DNA of 64,000 nucleotides from Lactobacillus sp. S2-2 (GCF_021698855.1 NZ_WWFA01000003.1:141850-205849), one strand, 5' to 3'; positions 18,267 to 28,110 are shown, counted from the stretch's first letter. A program made the numbers and translations. The notes: generated from the sequence alone by a model not told the origin.

Positions 18267-18893
18267 CTATGATGTAAATTTTTTATTTCCAAATATTAAT
18301 ATTAAAAAACTAATTAAAATAGTAATACTTCTAAGTGTAATTCCTATTAATTCACCAACATTATACGAATCCATTGAATTATGAAACAAATGAGATATTA
18401 ATTCATTACACATTGATAACTGTAAATTAAATTGGAAAATAAAAAATAATATTGAAGTAATCCAAACGCTTTTTGATTTTGACTTCCAATCTTGCCAACT
18501 ATCATTAGTAATAATCCATACTATTACATTAGTTAAAATCAAGAAAGTGAATAAAGGAACTCTAAAATGCCAAGGATTATTAAGATTCAAATAGCTCAAA
18601 AATAATAATACTATATTCAATATGTAACTAACTTTATTAACGGTATTATTTTTACTTTTAGTTTTACTTTCTTCTTTATATAATTCGACTAGTTCCTTAT
18701 CATCATTTAATAGATCATTCAAAGATACTTTGTACTTATTACTAATTTTTAAAAGAGTTTCTATATCAGGATAATTTCTTCCTGTTTCCCAACTAGAAAC
18801 CGTTTTTCTAGATACATTTAATTGTTCTGCCAAATTCTCTTGGGTAAGTGAATAATACTTTCTAATTTCTTTTAATTTATGTGTAAACTCCAA
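18267..18893 (-). CDS. XRE-family regulator with C-terminal membrane domain
   Basis: An N-terminal XRE helix-turn-helix (about residues 5-60: LKEIRKYYSLTQENLAEQL, VSRKTVSSWETGRNYPDIET) is followed by four predicted membrane helices between about 88 and 205. This design is common in Firmicutes, where the DNA-binding part is tethered to the membrane. The best start is TTG 18893, seven bases after AAAGGTGG; the GTG at 18899 is too close to that site. A second protein of the same design is at 44841-45482. Its target is probably its own operon, but no operator is evident. Confidence 0.78.
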   Translation of the reverse strand: MEFTHKLKEIRKYYSLTQENLAEQLNVSRKTVSSWETGRNYPDIETLLKISNKYKVSLNDLLNDDKELVELYKEESKTKSKNNTVNKVSYILNIVLLFLSYLNLNNPWHFRVPLFTFLILTNVIVWIITNDSWQDWKSKSKSVWITSILFFIFQFNLQLSMCNELISHLFHNSMDSYNVGELIGITLRSITILISFLILIFGNKKFTS

Positions 18894-19035
18894 AAACACA
18901 CCACCTTTATAAAATAATATAAATATTACTTTAATTTATTATATTATATTTGGCTAAAATTTTCTTTTTAATTAACAATTAATTCAATAAGTGAAATAAT
19001 CAAATTAAATGTAGATTAACAAAGGAGATTTTATT

Positions 19036-20031
19036 GTGAACAATACAAAAATTACTGTATATAATGTAAAAGATGTCGAAAAGCAATATTTTATTGACTT
19101 AAATAAATATGACTTTGATTTAAATTTAGTTAAGGAACCATTGAGTATCAACAATGTAAAAGAAGCTAAAGAATCAATTGGAGTATTAGTAGATGGATCA
19201 AGTAACGTTGATAAACAAATTGTTGAGCAATTAGCTGATTTCAATGTTAAATACTTATTCACAAGATTTGTTGGATATAATAATATCGACATCAAAACTG
19301 CAAAAGAACATGGAATAGAAATTGCAAATGTTAGAACATATTCCCCATATTCAGTTGCTGAATTAGCTTTATCATTAGGTTTAGATTTGTTCCGCCATAC
19401 TTCACAAGCTACCTTCGCTACTCATAATGGAAATTTTAAATTAATGCCTAACTTTTTCTCAAATGAAATTCATGATGCAACCGTTGGAATTATTGGAGTT
19501 GGGCATATGGGAGCTGCTGAAGCACATTTATATAAAGCATTAGGTGCTTCTGTCTTAGGATATCAACGTCATCCTAATGACAATCCTGATGTAAAATTTG
19601 TCTCACAAGAAGAATTATTAAAACAATCTGATATTATTTCGCTTCATGTTCCTTATATTCCAGGTGAAAATGAAAATATGATTAGTAATGACGAAATTAA
19701 TTTAATGAAAAATAATGCTATTCTAATTAATACTGCAAGAGGTCCATTAGTTAATACTAATGCCGTTTCTGATGCTTTAAAAAATAATTCATTAGGTGGT
19801 TATGGAACTGATGTTATCGTTGATGAAGATCAAATTAATGGTAATGAATTTAATTCATTAGATGACTTACCTGATAAAGATTTAATTAGTTTAATGAAAA
19901 ATTATCCAAATGTAATTGTTACTCCTCATATGGGATACTTCACTAAACCAGCAACTAAAGATATGATTAAAACCAGTTACGATAATTTTCAAGATATCAT
20001 TACTACTGGAACTACTAAGAATTTAATTTAA
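19036..20031 (+). CDS. D-2-hydroxyacid dehydrogenase (D-lactate dehydrogenase-like)
   Basis: 331 residues of the D-isomer-specific 2-hydroxyacid dehydrogenase family. The NAD-binding site is VGIIGVGHMG near residue 155. The catalytic set appears as Arg in NTARGPLVNTN (near 237), the acidic residue in DVIVDED and His in TPHMGYFT (near 297). The segment FVGYNNIDIKTAKEHGIEI with RTYSPYSVAELALSLGLDLFRH is that of D-LDH/D-hydroxyisocaproate dehydrogenases. It would interconvert a 2-keto acid (pyruvate or a branched-chain keto acid) and the D-hydroxy acid with NADH. It starts with GTG, with AAAGGAG about seven bases upstream. The substrate cannot be fixed from the sequence. Confidence 0.85.
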   Translation: MNNTKITVYNVKDVEKQYFIDLNKYDFDLNLVKEPLSINNVKEAKESIGVLVDGSSNVDKQIVEQLADFNVKYLFTRFVGYNNIDIKTAKEHGIEIANVRTYSPYSVAELALSLGLDLFRHTSQATFATHNGNFKLMPNFFSNEIHDATVGIIGVGHMGAAEAHLYKALGASVLGYQRHPNDNPDVKFVSQEELLKQSDIISLHVPYIPGENENMISNDEINLMKNNAILINTARGPLVNTNAVSDALKNNSLGGYGTDVIVDEDQINGNEFNSLDDLPDKDLISLMKNYPNVIVTPHMGYFTKPATKDMIKTSYDNFQDIITTGTTKNLI

Positions 20032-20058
20032 TATATATTTTTTTATATTTATCAAAAC

Positions 20059-20092
20059 AAAAAAGCTCTAATTATATTAGAGCTTTTTTAGT
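20059..20092. terminator. bidirectional terminator
   Basis: Stem AAAAAGCTCTAA and complement, 5-base loop, T-runs, between the dehydrogenase and the convergent TetR gene. Confidence 0.85.
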
Positions 20093-20711
20093 TCAACGAA
20101 TTTAATATTACTTTAGTCACACTTTTTGTTTCTTTTTCTAAATCATAACTTTCAATATCAAATTTTGTCATTTTTAAAAATTCAAATAATAAATGCCCTG
20201 CAATTAATCTAATAATTTCATCAAAAGTTAAATTAGTATCATTCAACAATTCATTTAAATCATATTTAGTATTTTCATATAATGGTTTAAAACTATTTCG
20301 AATTTCTAATAGAATAGTATCGTTAACCATCATTTCAGTTGATAATATTTTTAAAATGTTTTGATTTAGATAAATAAATTCCATACGATCTTTTATTGTA
20401 TATTTAAGAACATCTTCTAAGCTAGTTTTATTTTGAATATTATCATTAATAACTTCTCTTCCATAGTTAGGTAATAAGTCATTAATAACTGGAGTTAATA
20501 TATCATTTAAAAGTTCTTTTTTAGACTTAAAGTATTTAAAAATAGTTCCTTCACTCATACCAGATCGTTCAGATATTTGTGCTGTAGAAGTTTTTTCAAA
20601 CCCTTGCTCAGAGAATAATTCAATAGCTGCAATTAATACTTTTCTCTTTCCTTCAGGACTTACTTTTTCATTAATTAAGTTATTAAAATCATTTATTATT
20701 TTTTCCGCCAT
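20088..20711 (-). CDS. TetR-family regulator of the adjacent ABC exporter
   Basis: A TetR/AcrR repressor of about 207 residues from ATG 20711. The HTH is RKVLIAAIELFSEQGFEKTS... ISERSGMSEGTIFKYFKSKK at about residues 22-66 of that form, followed by a helical ligand-binding domain. The longer frame would start with TTG inside the ABC gene, with no ribosome site; even at 20711 the site is weak, so coupling to the upstream ABC gene (which ends at 20755) is likely. Being in the exporter operon with a TetR-type palindrome in front, it probably represses its own operon until a toxic ligand binds. Confidence 0.85.
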   Translation of the reverse strand: MAEKIINDFNNLINEKVSPEGKRKVLIAAIELFSEQGFEKTSTAQISERSGMSEGTIFKYFKSKKELLNDILTPVINDLLPNYGREVINDNIQNKTSLEDVLKYTIKDRMEFIYLNQNILKILSTEMMVNDTILLEIRNSFKPLYENTKYDLNELLNDTNLTFDEIIRLIAGHLLFEFLKMTKFDIESYDLEKETKSVTKVILNSLN

Positions 20712-20754
20712 TAATTTAATACCCGCACTTTTATAATATTTATCTTTAATTATA

Positions 20755-22695
20755 TTATTCAGCACTAAGACTTTCAATTGGATCTAATTTAGCTGCTTTA
20801 CCAGATGGTAACATTGCAGCAAATAAATTAATTAGTAATGCAATTACTACAACATAAATAATATTAATTGGATTTATTTGAATAATATCATAATGAATTG
20901 AACCATTAATCGCAAAATTAATTAAAAATTGTAGTATATATGCAACTCCTGTAGCAGCAATGCTTGAAAAAATACCTAGCAGAATTGATTCACTAAAGAA
21001 TAGTCCTCTAATATTTCCTTTAGTAAGACCAATAGCACGTAAGATACCAATTTCTTTAGTTCTTTCTGCCACACTAATATATAATACGACAATAATCATT
21101 ATTGCAGAAACTAATAAAGATATACCAGCAATTGTTGCTAAAACATAAACAGCTAAATTAATGTAATTATTTAAAGTTGAAACTAATGAACCAGCACCAG
21201 TGATACTAAATTCTTTTTTACCATTAGAATTTTTAATGTTTTTAATTGCATCTTGTGCAGGTTGGACTTTATCAACATTTCCCTTAATAGTTGCAGTCAC
21301 AAAATTATCTTTTAATGTTACATTTTTTTCTTGGTACATTGATTTCAATGTTTCATAACTTATATACATAGCAGGTGAAACACCATCAGAAATACCACTA
21401 ATTTTAACTGAACGGTTCATTGGAATTGAACCATTATTATTTTTAATTGTTACAAAAGATAAATCTACTTTCTTACCAACTAAATCCTTTTGATTTTTAG
21501 CCATTTTTTTAGCAATACTTGATGGCAACATTACTTCATTTTTATTAACTGGAGTTGAGCCATATTTAACATTTTTACTTAAAAAAGTTGCATTAATAGT
21601 TTGCATCATTTGTCCCTGTTGAGATTTATTTTTATATTTAATGCTAGGCTGCATTACCATTGAGCCTTTTTCAACTTTTTTAACATCTTTTACATCTTTA
21701 ATTTTATTAATATCATTATCAGATAAATTAGATTTATTAATTTCACTCATATCAGTTCCGTTTTTACCCTTAATAATTTGAACTACATTTGGATTAATTT
21801 GATCCGAAATTTGTTGATTCATATAACCTTTAATTCCATTACCCAACCCTAGCATGAACATAACACTAAAGATTCCAATTGCTGAACCAAAAATAATTAA
21901 TAAATTACGTTTCAAATTATAAGTTAATTGTCGATATGACATTTTAAAAGTATTTACGAAACTAAGTGGATGCAACTTCATATTATTATTATTTTTTTGA
22001 TTATATTTTTCACGAAGATTTTTATCTTCAGTAATTTTACCACCAGCCATTCTAACCAAACGTGTACCATAAGAAGCAACTTTATCAGAATGGGTTACCG
22101 TTAATATTAATTTACCTTCTTTGGCAATATCATCTAAAATTTTTAATACATCATCTGTGTTTTCTGCATCTAGTGCACCAGTAGGTTCATCAGCAATAAT
22201 GATATCTGGATCTGAAGCTAATGCTCGAGCAATAGCAACTCTTTGTTTTTGACCTCCAGATAGTTGATTTGGATGCTTATGCATATGGTCAGATAAACCA
22301 ACTTTTTTAAGTAACATTTCACAACGATCTATTTGTTCTTTTTTTGACATATCACTCATTTCGAGTGCTACTTTTACATTTTCTAATACAGTCATATGAC
22401 CAATTAAATTAAAGTTTTGAAAGATAAATCCAATTGTTTTTCGACGATACTCATCCATTTTCTTTTCAGTATCATTACGTAAAGATTTACCTTCAAGGTA
22501 AACATCCCCACCATAATTACTATCTAATCCAGCAATTATATTCATTAGTGTAGATTTTCCACCACCAGATTCTCCAACTAATGATACAAATTCACCATAA
22601 TTAAATTTAAGATCAATTCCTTTTAGTACAGGAAATTCTTCTTTTTCTAAAAAATATGATTTAGTTATGTTTTTTAATTCTAATAAATTATTCAT
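20755..22695 (-). CDS. MacB-like ABC exporter, fused ATPase and FtsX-type permease
   Basis: 646 residues. The ATPase (1-230) has Walker A GESGGGKST near 38, signature LSGGQKQRVAIARAL near 144 and Walker B IIIADEPTGALD near 165. After a linker comes a first membrane helix (near 265), a large extracellular domain of about 220 residues, then three C-terminal helices with the FtsX/MacB permease segment VAERTKEIGILRAIGLTKGN. This single-chain MacB form exports peptides, antibiotics or other envelope-active molecules. AAGGAG precedes the ATG. It is the first gene of a two-gene operon with the TetR regulator. Confidence 0.88.
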   Translation of the reverse strand: MNNLLELKNITKSYFLEKEEFPVLKGIDLKFNYGEFVSLVGESGGGKSTLMNIIAGLDSNYGGDVYLEGKSLRNDTEKKMDEYRRKTIGFIFQNFNLIGHMTVLENVKVALEMSDMSKKEQIDRCEMLLKKVGLSDHMHKHPNQLSGGQKQRVAIARALASDPDIIIADEPTGALDAENTDDVLKILDDIAKEGKLILTVTHSDKVASYGTRLVRMAGGKITEDKNLREKYNQKNNNNMKLHPLSFVNTFKMSYRQLTYNLKRNLLIIFGSAIGIFSVMFMLGLGNGIKGYMNQQISDQINPNVVQIIKGKNGTDMSEINKSNLSDNDINKIKDVKDVKKVEKGSMVMQPSIKYKNKSQQGQMMQTINATFLSKNVKYGSTPVNKNEVMLPSSIAKKMAKNQKDLVGKKVDLSFVTIKNNNGSIPMNRSVKISGISDGVSPAMYISYETLKSMYQEKNVTLKDNFVTATIKGNVDKVQPAQDAIKNIKNSNGKKEFSITGAGSLVSTLNNYINLAVYVLATIAGISLLVSAIMIIVVLYISVAERTKEIGILRAIGLTKGNIRGLFFSESILLGIFSSIAATGVAYILQFLINFAINGSIHYDIIQINPINIIYVVVIALLINLFAAMLPSGKAAKLDPIESLSAE

Positions 22696-22730
22696 CGATA
22701 AAAACTCCTTAAATATATTTCTAATTATCT

Positions 22731-22750
22731 AAGTGAGTGAGCACTCACTT
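22731..22750. promoter_or_regulatory. TetR operator of the MacB-like operon
   Basis: A perfect inverted repeat of AAGTGAGTG and CACTCACTT with a two-base centre, 36 bases before the exporter start codon. GTGAGTG...CACTCAC palindromes are typical TetR-family operators, and the operon encodes such a regulator. Confidence 0.82.
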
Positions 22751-22827
22751 TCGATATAATGTATATTAATTCATTTTATTAATTACGTCGATCATAAAAT
22801 ATTATTTTTTATATTAATTAAAAATAA

Positions 22828-22866
22828 AAATAAGAGCTTCTAACTGTGTTAGAAACTCTTATTTAT
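22828..22866 (-). terminator. terminator of the SDR gene
   Basis: Imperfect stem made of AATAAGAG and TTCTAAC with complements, one mismatch, 3-base loop, beyond the stop codon of the reductase. Confidence 0.65.
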
Positions 22867-22876
22867 TATAAAAAAA

Positions 22877-23665
<789 letters not shown>

Positions 23666-23745
23666 TTAATCTATATTAATTATATATGTTATACCCCTAG
23701 TACTATACAATTCATACTATTTATTCTACAATCACTAATATTAAA

Positions 23746-23771
23746 CAAATTATTGTTTAAACAATAATTTG
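23746..23771. promoter_or_regulatory. 26-bp perfect palindrome between budC and TetR genes
   Basis: The 13-base half-site CAAATTATTGTTT is followed directly by its exact complement, with no spacer. It is centred at 23758/23759, between the divergent reductase and TetR starts, and is flanked by partial copies (TTAAACAAAT at 23741, TGTTTAAA at 23782). It is most likely the operator of the TetR protein encoded at 23822. Confidence 0.78.
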
Positions 23772-23821
23772 CCCCCGAATGTTGTTTAAAATAAACTTTT
23801 TTATCAAAGGAAAATATTACT

Positions 23822-24400
23822 ATGTCCAATTTAAATGACTTAAGAACTATCAAAACACTAAACTCCATTGAAACAGCATTTATAAATCTTTTAACAATTA
23901 AAAACTTTAAAAATATTACAATAAATGACATTTCCAAAGAGGCAATTATAAATCGTTCTACTTTCTATTTGCATTTTAATGATAAATATCAGCTACTTGA
24001 TTTATTAATTAATAAATATATAAAAAATGTAATTTCGACTGTTTCAGCAAAATCACATATAAAAAATAATAAATTAGACTATGAATCTTTTTTCAATGAT
24101 TTAGAAAAAGCTCTAAATATAATATCTAAACAACCTCTATTTTATAAATTCATATTAAATGATCCTGAATTTTTAGGTACTCATCGAAAAACTGAAGAAT
24201 ACTTTATTGAAGAATTAGATAAAAGTTACCCACAAAAAACTGCTGTAGAACGAGAATTATTAATTAAAGCAACTTCATCAATTTATATTTCAGTTATTAG
24301 CTGGTGGTTAAATAATGATATGGTATATTCCACAAAATTTATAGCTAATGAAATAGTTAAACTTTTTAATCTAGGTTCTGCAAACCTAATATCCTATTAA
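23822..24400 (+). CDS. TetR-family regulator
   Basis: 192 residues with an N-terminal TetR HTH (about 10-60: LNSIETAFINLLTIKNFKNI... ISKEAIINRSTFYLHFNDKY), then a C-terminal domain of the TetR_C_7/DhaS-like type (SIYISVISWWLNNDMVYS near 158-175). AAAGGA lies about eight bases before the ATG. It is divergent from the acetoin/diacetyl reductase, and the shared intergenic palindrome suggests it controls both itself and the reductase. Confidence 0.85.
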   Translation: MSNLNDLRTIKTLNSIETAFINLLTIKNFKNITINDISKEAIINRSTFYLHFNDKYQLLDLLINKYIKNVISTVSAKSHIKNNKLDYESFFNDLEKALNIISKQPLFYKFILNDPEFLGTHRKTEEYFIEELDKSYPQKTAVERELLIKATSSIYISVISWWLNNDMVYSTKFIANEIVKLFNLGSANLISY

Positions 24401-24423
24401 AAGTCTGTCTTATTGAATTAGAC

Positions 24424-24466
24424 AACAAAAAAGCCACAAAAATTATTTTGTAGTTTTTTATTTTAG
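24424..24466. terminator. bidirectional terminator
   Basis: Imperfect stem (AAAAAGC, ACAAAA and complements) with flanking A and T tracts between convergent TetR and SMR genes. Confidence 0.6.
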
Positions 24467-24783
24467 TGTCCACTTGTTATTTTTATTCCAATAATACTAA
24501 TTACTAATAAAATAACAAATATTAAAGTTGAAATAGACAAATGATCTTTAAATAAGAAAACTCCTACAAGAATGGCCCCAACTGCTCCAATACCAGTCCA
24601 AACTGGGTAAGCTAAACTCAGTGGTAGATGCTTAATTGCTAATGATAAAAATAAAAAGCTAACTATCATTCCGAAAATAGTTAAACAAGAATATAGTAGA
24701 TTACTAAATCCATCACTAAATTTCATAGTAGTTGACCAAACGACTTCAAAAAGTCCTGCAATTATTAAATAAATCCAACTCAT
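24463..24783 (-). CDS. SMR-family efflux protein (QacC/SugE type)
   Basis: 106 residues forming four short membrane helices. The essential Glu13 is in LFEVVWSTTMKFSDG, and AYPVWTGIGAVGA (about 57-69) is the family hallmark. The GIGAVG variant is nearer SugE/Gdx guanidinium exporters, while STTMKFSDGF is nearer EmrE/QacC multidrug pumps, so the cargo (guanidinium or quaternary ammonium cations) is open. No guanidine riboswitch was seen upstream. It works as an antiparallel dimer; only one copy is present, so a homodimer is expected. Confidence 0.85.
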   Translation of the reverse strand: MSWIYLIIAGLFEVVWSTTMKFSDGFSNLLYSCLTIFGMIVSFLFLSLAIKHLPLSLAYPVWTGIGAVGAILVGVFLFKDHLSISTLIFVILLVISIIGIKITSGH

Positions 24784-24839
24784 AATAATACCTCTCTTTT
24801 TTTAATTAACAATATTGTATCAAATATAATTTTTACTTT

Positions 24840-25022
24840 AATGAAAAATTTGATAGTGTCTATGATGAAAATAAAAAAGTTATTTTATTTTGTTCAAAAG
24901 ATTTTAACTTAGTTAATGTATGTATATCATTATCAAACGATAAGATTAATATCAAAATATTTGAAAATAGTTTTGTTAAAAAAACAAATCCAAATAATTA
25001 TGAAATTGGTTACATAGATTAA
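24840..25022 (+). pseudogene. coding-like remnant without a start
   Basis: An open frame of about 60 codons ending TNPNNYEIGYID reads like protein (charged and hydrophobic residues alternate, as in FDSVYDENKKVILFCSKD), but has no ATG, GTG or TTG in a usable place and no ribosome binding site. It may be the tail of a lost gene. I do not recognise it. Confidence 0.3.
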
Positions 25023-25089
25023 TGAAAAGTACTTAAATAATCATTTAGGAAAGGTACAAAAGTATAAATTTCTTGTAATTGGTTAGTAT

Positions 25090-25233
25090 ATGAAAAAAAT
25101 TCGTAATTTCTTTAATAAATTATTTACAGCTATATTAGATAATAGTTTTATTGGCGATATTATTGCTTTTATAATCATAATATTTGCAACAATTTTTAGT
25201 TGGTTTGATAAACATAATAAGAAGAGATATTAA
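25090..25233 (+). CDS. possible 47-residue membrane peptide
   Basis: ATG 25090 opens 47 codons: a basic start (MKKIRNFFNKLF), a hydrophobic segment (FIGDIIAFIIIIFATIFSW, residues 20-38) and a basic tail (DKHNKKRY). The layout suits a single-pass membrane peptide, toxin-like or a small subunit. No good ribosome binding site is visible, and the surroundings are decayed, so the call is weak. The rest of the 508-base gap 24784-25291 shows no other gene. Confidence 0.35.
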   Translation: MKKIRNFFNKLFTAILDNSFIGDIIAFIIIIFATIFSWFDKHNKKRY

Positions 25234-25291
25234 TAATATAACTGCTAATAATATTAGTATAAAAATAATTATTCCTCCTTAACTTTAACCA

Positions 25292-25838
25292 TCAATCATA
25301 AATATATTTAAGTGCATTTATATCTGCTTTAGATAAATTATTCCTACCTTGATTTACAGGATACATAATAGATTTTTTATTTTTACTATGTTTTAAACCT
25401 AATGCATGCCCTATTTCATGTATTGCGACTGAGGTATTTACAGATTTATTAGGATATTCATAATTTATACCTGCTTGTCCATAATTATGATTACTAAACG
25501 GACCTGTGTATAACCTTGGCCCTCCATTACCTAATTCTACAAATCTATTATTCATATTAACTGACTTTCTATAAATAAAAAATGTTATATGATTTTTATT
25601 TCTTGTTTTTTTGGAATAATTGAAATGTACAATTCCAGTATTATTATACTTTCTTATTGCTTTATTAAAAGTTGTTTTGACTAGTTTTGGATGGATTATA
25701 TTTTGTATTTTTAGTTATATTTTGTTCAACATTATTATTTAATAAATTGGTTTGGAACAAATAATTATAATTATCTTTTATTGAAATGAATAAAGTAGCT
25801 AAACACATAATAAAAATAATTTTGATAATATTTTTCAT
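25292..25838 (-). pseudogene. matrixin-like zinc metalloprotease, frameshifted
   Basis: ATG 25838 has AAGGA nine bases upstream and opens a signal-anchor sequence (MKNIIKIIFIMCLATLFISI), but this frame stops after about 61 codons. The next frame continues with FNKAIRKYNNTGIVHFNYS, GNGGPRLYTGPFSN and the zinc site HEIGHALGLKH, then SIMYP, the Met-turn of the metzincins, down to 25292. A single-base indel in the A-rich stretch around 25670-25690 separates the two parts. Whole, it would be a secreted matrixin-type peptidase of about 180 residues. The 87-residue tail alone keeps the zinc motif but lacks secretion signals. Confidence 0.75.
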
Positions 25839-25853
25839 ATAGATGTTTCCTTA

Positions 25854-26357
25854 CTATCTACGTAATATCTTTACATTAAAATTACTCTTTTGACTTTGAA
25901 TTGTTCTAATTGCTCTGTTTTTATCAGCTTTATCAAAGCTTCCAATAACATGAATTCCTTCCCAGTACCCTACATCACCGAAATATAAAACTATTCTTGG
26001 CTGAGGAGACCAGTAACCAATATCACCTGGTTTAGGATCATCACCTTTAGACATCCCTTTAATATTAATTTTTTTATTTAAATCGCCTATTTTTTCATCA
26101 AAATCAGGTGATAAATCATTAAAATCAAGTGATTGTGGTAATCTCCTATATAGCTCTTGTGCAGCAATACTTTTATTTAAATGAGCATTAAATTGTTTAT
26201 TATTAATTTTTACTTTAATTGCTCTTCTTTTACTTTTTTGTACTACATTTTCATTAGAAACATTAGAATAATTTCGCGAATGTAAATCATTATATATAAA
26301 TAATGTAGCTATTAAAGCGATAAAAAGAACTGAAGTATATATAATCTTCTTTTTCAT
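25854..26357 (-). CDS. membrane-anchored cyclophilin-like fold protein
   Basis: 167 residues: an N-terminal anchor or signal (KKKIIYTSVLFIALIATLFI), then a domain of about 115 residues with IKVKINNKQFNAHLNKSIAA near 48, a middle GDIGYWSPQPRIVLYFGD near 112 and an end of the type VHVIGSFD. This is the Cyclophil_like2/DUF3830-like fold (PF18050) often found in lactobacilli; enzymatic activity has not been shown. It lies 15 bases before the matrixin remnant and is probably co-transcribed with it. It is the only intact gene of this block. Confidence 0.7.
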   Translation of the reverse strand: MKKKIIYTSVLFIALIATLFIYNDLHSRNYSNVSNENVVQKSKRRAIKVKINNKQFNAHLNKSIAAQELYRRLPQSLDFNDLSPDFDEKIGDLNKKINIKGMSKGDDPKPGDIGYWSPQPRIVLYFGDVGYWEGIHVIGSFDKADKNRAIRTIQSQKSNFNVKILRR

Positions 26358-26362
26358 TAAAT

Positions 26363-26938
26363 CTATTCCTTTCCATCAATTTGTTTTATTGGTCTGGCTG
26401 GATTACCAACAACAACGGTATTATCATTTACATCTTTTGTTACTATTGATCCTGCACCTACTATAGAATTTTCACCTACAGTAACTCCTGGTAAAATGAT
26501 TGAACCAGCACCAATCCAAGCTTTTTTCTTAATATTAATAGCTGCTGGCTGCAAATCTCTTCTACTTTATGCATCCATAACATGATTTACTGAAATTAAA
26601 CTAACATTTGGTCCAATTAAAGCACCATCGTCAATATAAATTCCTCCAAGATCTACAAACATACTATTTTTATTTATAAATACATCATTACCAATAAAAA
26701 TATGATTTCCAAAATCTGTTTGGAATGGCAATTTTATATCAGTAGAATTTGGAATCTTTTGATCTGTAATTGCATTTAATAAATCTACTTTAGTTCTTTT
26801 AGAATTATTTTCATAATTTAATTTAGTTAATAATTTTTGATTATTATCTATAATATTATTTATTTCATTAAACTCTGGATCATTAAATTCAATTATATCT
26901 CCGTTAAGTGCTTTTTTTAATATTTTATTTTCAGTCAT
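26363..26938 (-). pseudogene. maltose/galactoside O-acetyltransferase, interrupted by a stop codon
   Basis: A left-handed beta-helix (hexapeptide repeat) acetyltransferase of the LacA/Maa family. The N-terminal part has KILKKALNGDIIEFNDPEF and LPFQTDFGNHIFIGNDVFIN, and then SVNHVMDA is followed by TAA (26567-26569). The same frame continues as SRRDLQPAAINIKKKAWIGA and SIVGAGSIVTKDVNDNTVVV to 26363. So a single in-frame nonsense codon, not a frameshift, splits a protein of 191 residues; the catalytic His (SVNH) lies just before the stop. Readthrough is possible but nothing supports it. Confidence 0.82.
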
Positions 26939-27037
26939 AATAATTCACTCCTTTTATAAATATAAAGTTTATATACGAATTATATGTATGTCTAATACTC
27001 ATTATGAATAAACTACTATACTTATAAGTTATATAAA

Positions 27038-27078
27038 AAAGGACATCAAAGATTAAATCAATCTTTGATGCCCTTTTG
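27038..27078. terminator. bidirectional terminator
   Basis: Stem AAAAAGG(A)CATCAAAGATT with its near-perfect complement around a 5-base loop, just beyond the LysR stop. Confidence 0.82.
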
Positions 27079-27102
27079 CTATTAATTACAATTTAGATAT
27101 AA

Positions 27103-27987
27103 TTATTTATCATTTTCTAAATTAGCATTCATTCTATTAATAAATAATTTTGCAACTTTAGACTGTACTGTATTTTTTTTCCACGCAATAATTATTGGAT
27201 CAAATAATTTAGGCTTAAGTGGTTTAAAAATTAAATTATTTTGTCTACTATCTACTAACCCTTTAAAAGACATTAAATAAGCACTTTTATTTAAAACTAA
27301 CAAACTAGCATTAAATATTAAATTAGTTGTTCCTATAACATTTAATTTTGGCTCCAAATTTCCTAGCCAATTTTGAAATCTATTTTCTTTCAATGATTGT
27401 TCAGAAAGTATGATTGGTAAATTAATCAGTTCTTCAGGATTTATAGAAGATTTCTTAGCCAATTTATCATCTTCACGCATCACTAATCCCCATTCATCTG
27501 ACTCAGGTAGTTTTAAATAATCATAATTATTTGAAGGATACTTACCCATAAAAATGGCAAAATCCAATACCCCTTTTTCTAATTTCTTTTCAATATCAAA
27601 GGCATCTCCACTTACTAATTTTATGTCAACTTTAGGGTAGTCTTTAATTATATCTCCAACAACATCCAAGATTCTTTGCATTCCAATACTTTCACCTGCA
27701 CCAATACTTAAAGTTCCCGCTGTTATATCATGAGATTGAATGTTTTTTGCAGTATTATTAGCTAAATCAACCATTTCTTGGGCTTTTTCTCTTAAATATT
27801 TACCTTCATCTGTTAATACGATTTGACGATTACCTCTGATAAATAATTTTACCCCTAATTCATTTTCTAAATCTCTTAATTGTCTGGATAAAGCTGGTTG
27901 TGATACTAATAATTGTTCAGCTGCTTTAGTTATATTATGTTGATATGCAACCTCTAAAAAATATCTTAATACTCTTAATTCAATAAT
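27103..27987 (-). CDS. LysR-family regulator with ATT in the start position
   Basis: The frame encodes a full LysR protein of about 294 residues: HTH LRVLRYFLEVAYQHNITKAA... LLVSQPALSRQLRDLENEL (about 4-45), then a substrate-binding domain. No ATG, GTG or TTG exists at the proper place; upstream of GAATTAAGAG there is ATT ATT, preceded by ATA and a stop. GGAAGG lies seven bases before the first ATT (27985-27987), so this codon sits exactly where ATG belongs. Either ATT is used as a rare start, or the start codon has mutated. The next canonical start (27774) would lose the HTH. It is divergent from the hydrolase remnant it probably controlled. Confidence 0.72.
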   Translation of the reverse strand: MIELRVLRYFLEVAYQHNITKAAEQLLVSQPALSRQLRDLENELGVKLFIRGNRQIVLTDEGKYLREKAQEMVDLANNTAKNIQSHDITAGTLSIGAGESIGMQRILDVVGDIIKDYPKVDIKLVSGDAFDIEKKLEKGVLDFAIFMGKYPSNNYDYLKLPESDEWGLVMREDDKLAKKSSINPEELINLPIILSEQSLKENRFQNWLGNLEPKLNVIGTTNLIFNASLLVLNKSAYLMSFKGLVDSRQNNLIFKPLKPKLFDPIIIAWKKNTVQSKVAKLFINRMNANLENDK

Positions 27988-28110
27988 TATTCACCCTTCC
28001 ATAAATAAAAGTTATATATAGCGATAGTATATAAGCATTTAACATGTTAATCAAACTATATTATTCTTTAATAGTAATAAAAATAACAAAAAATGAAAGG
28101 AATTTAAAAA

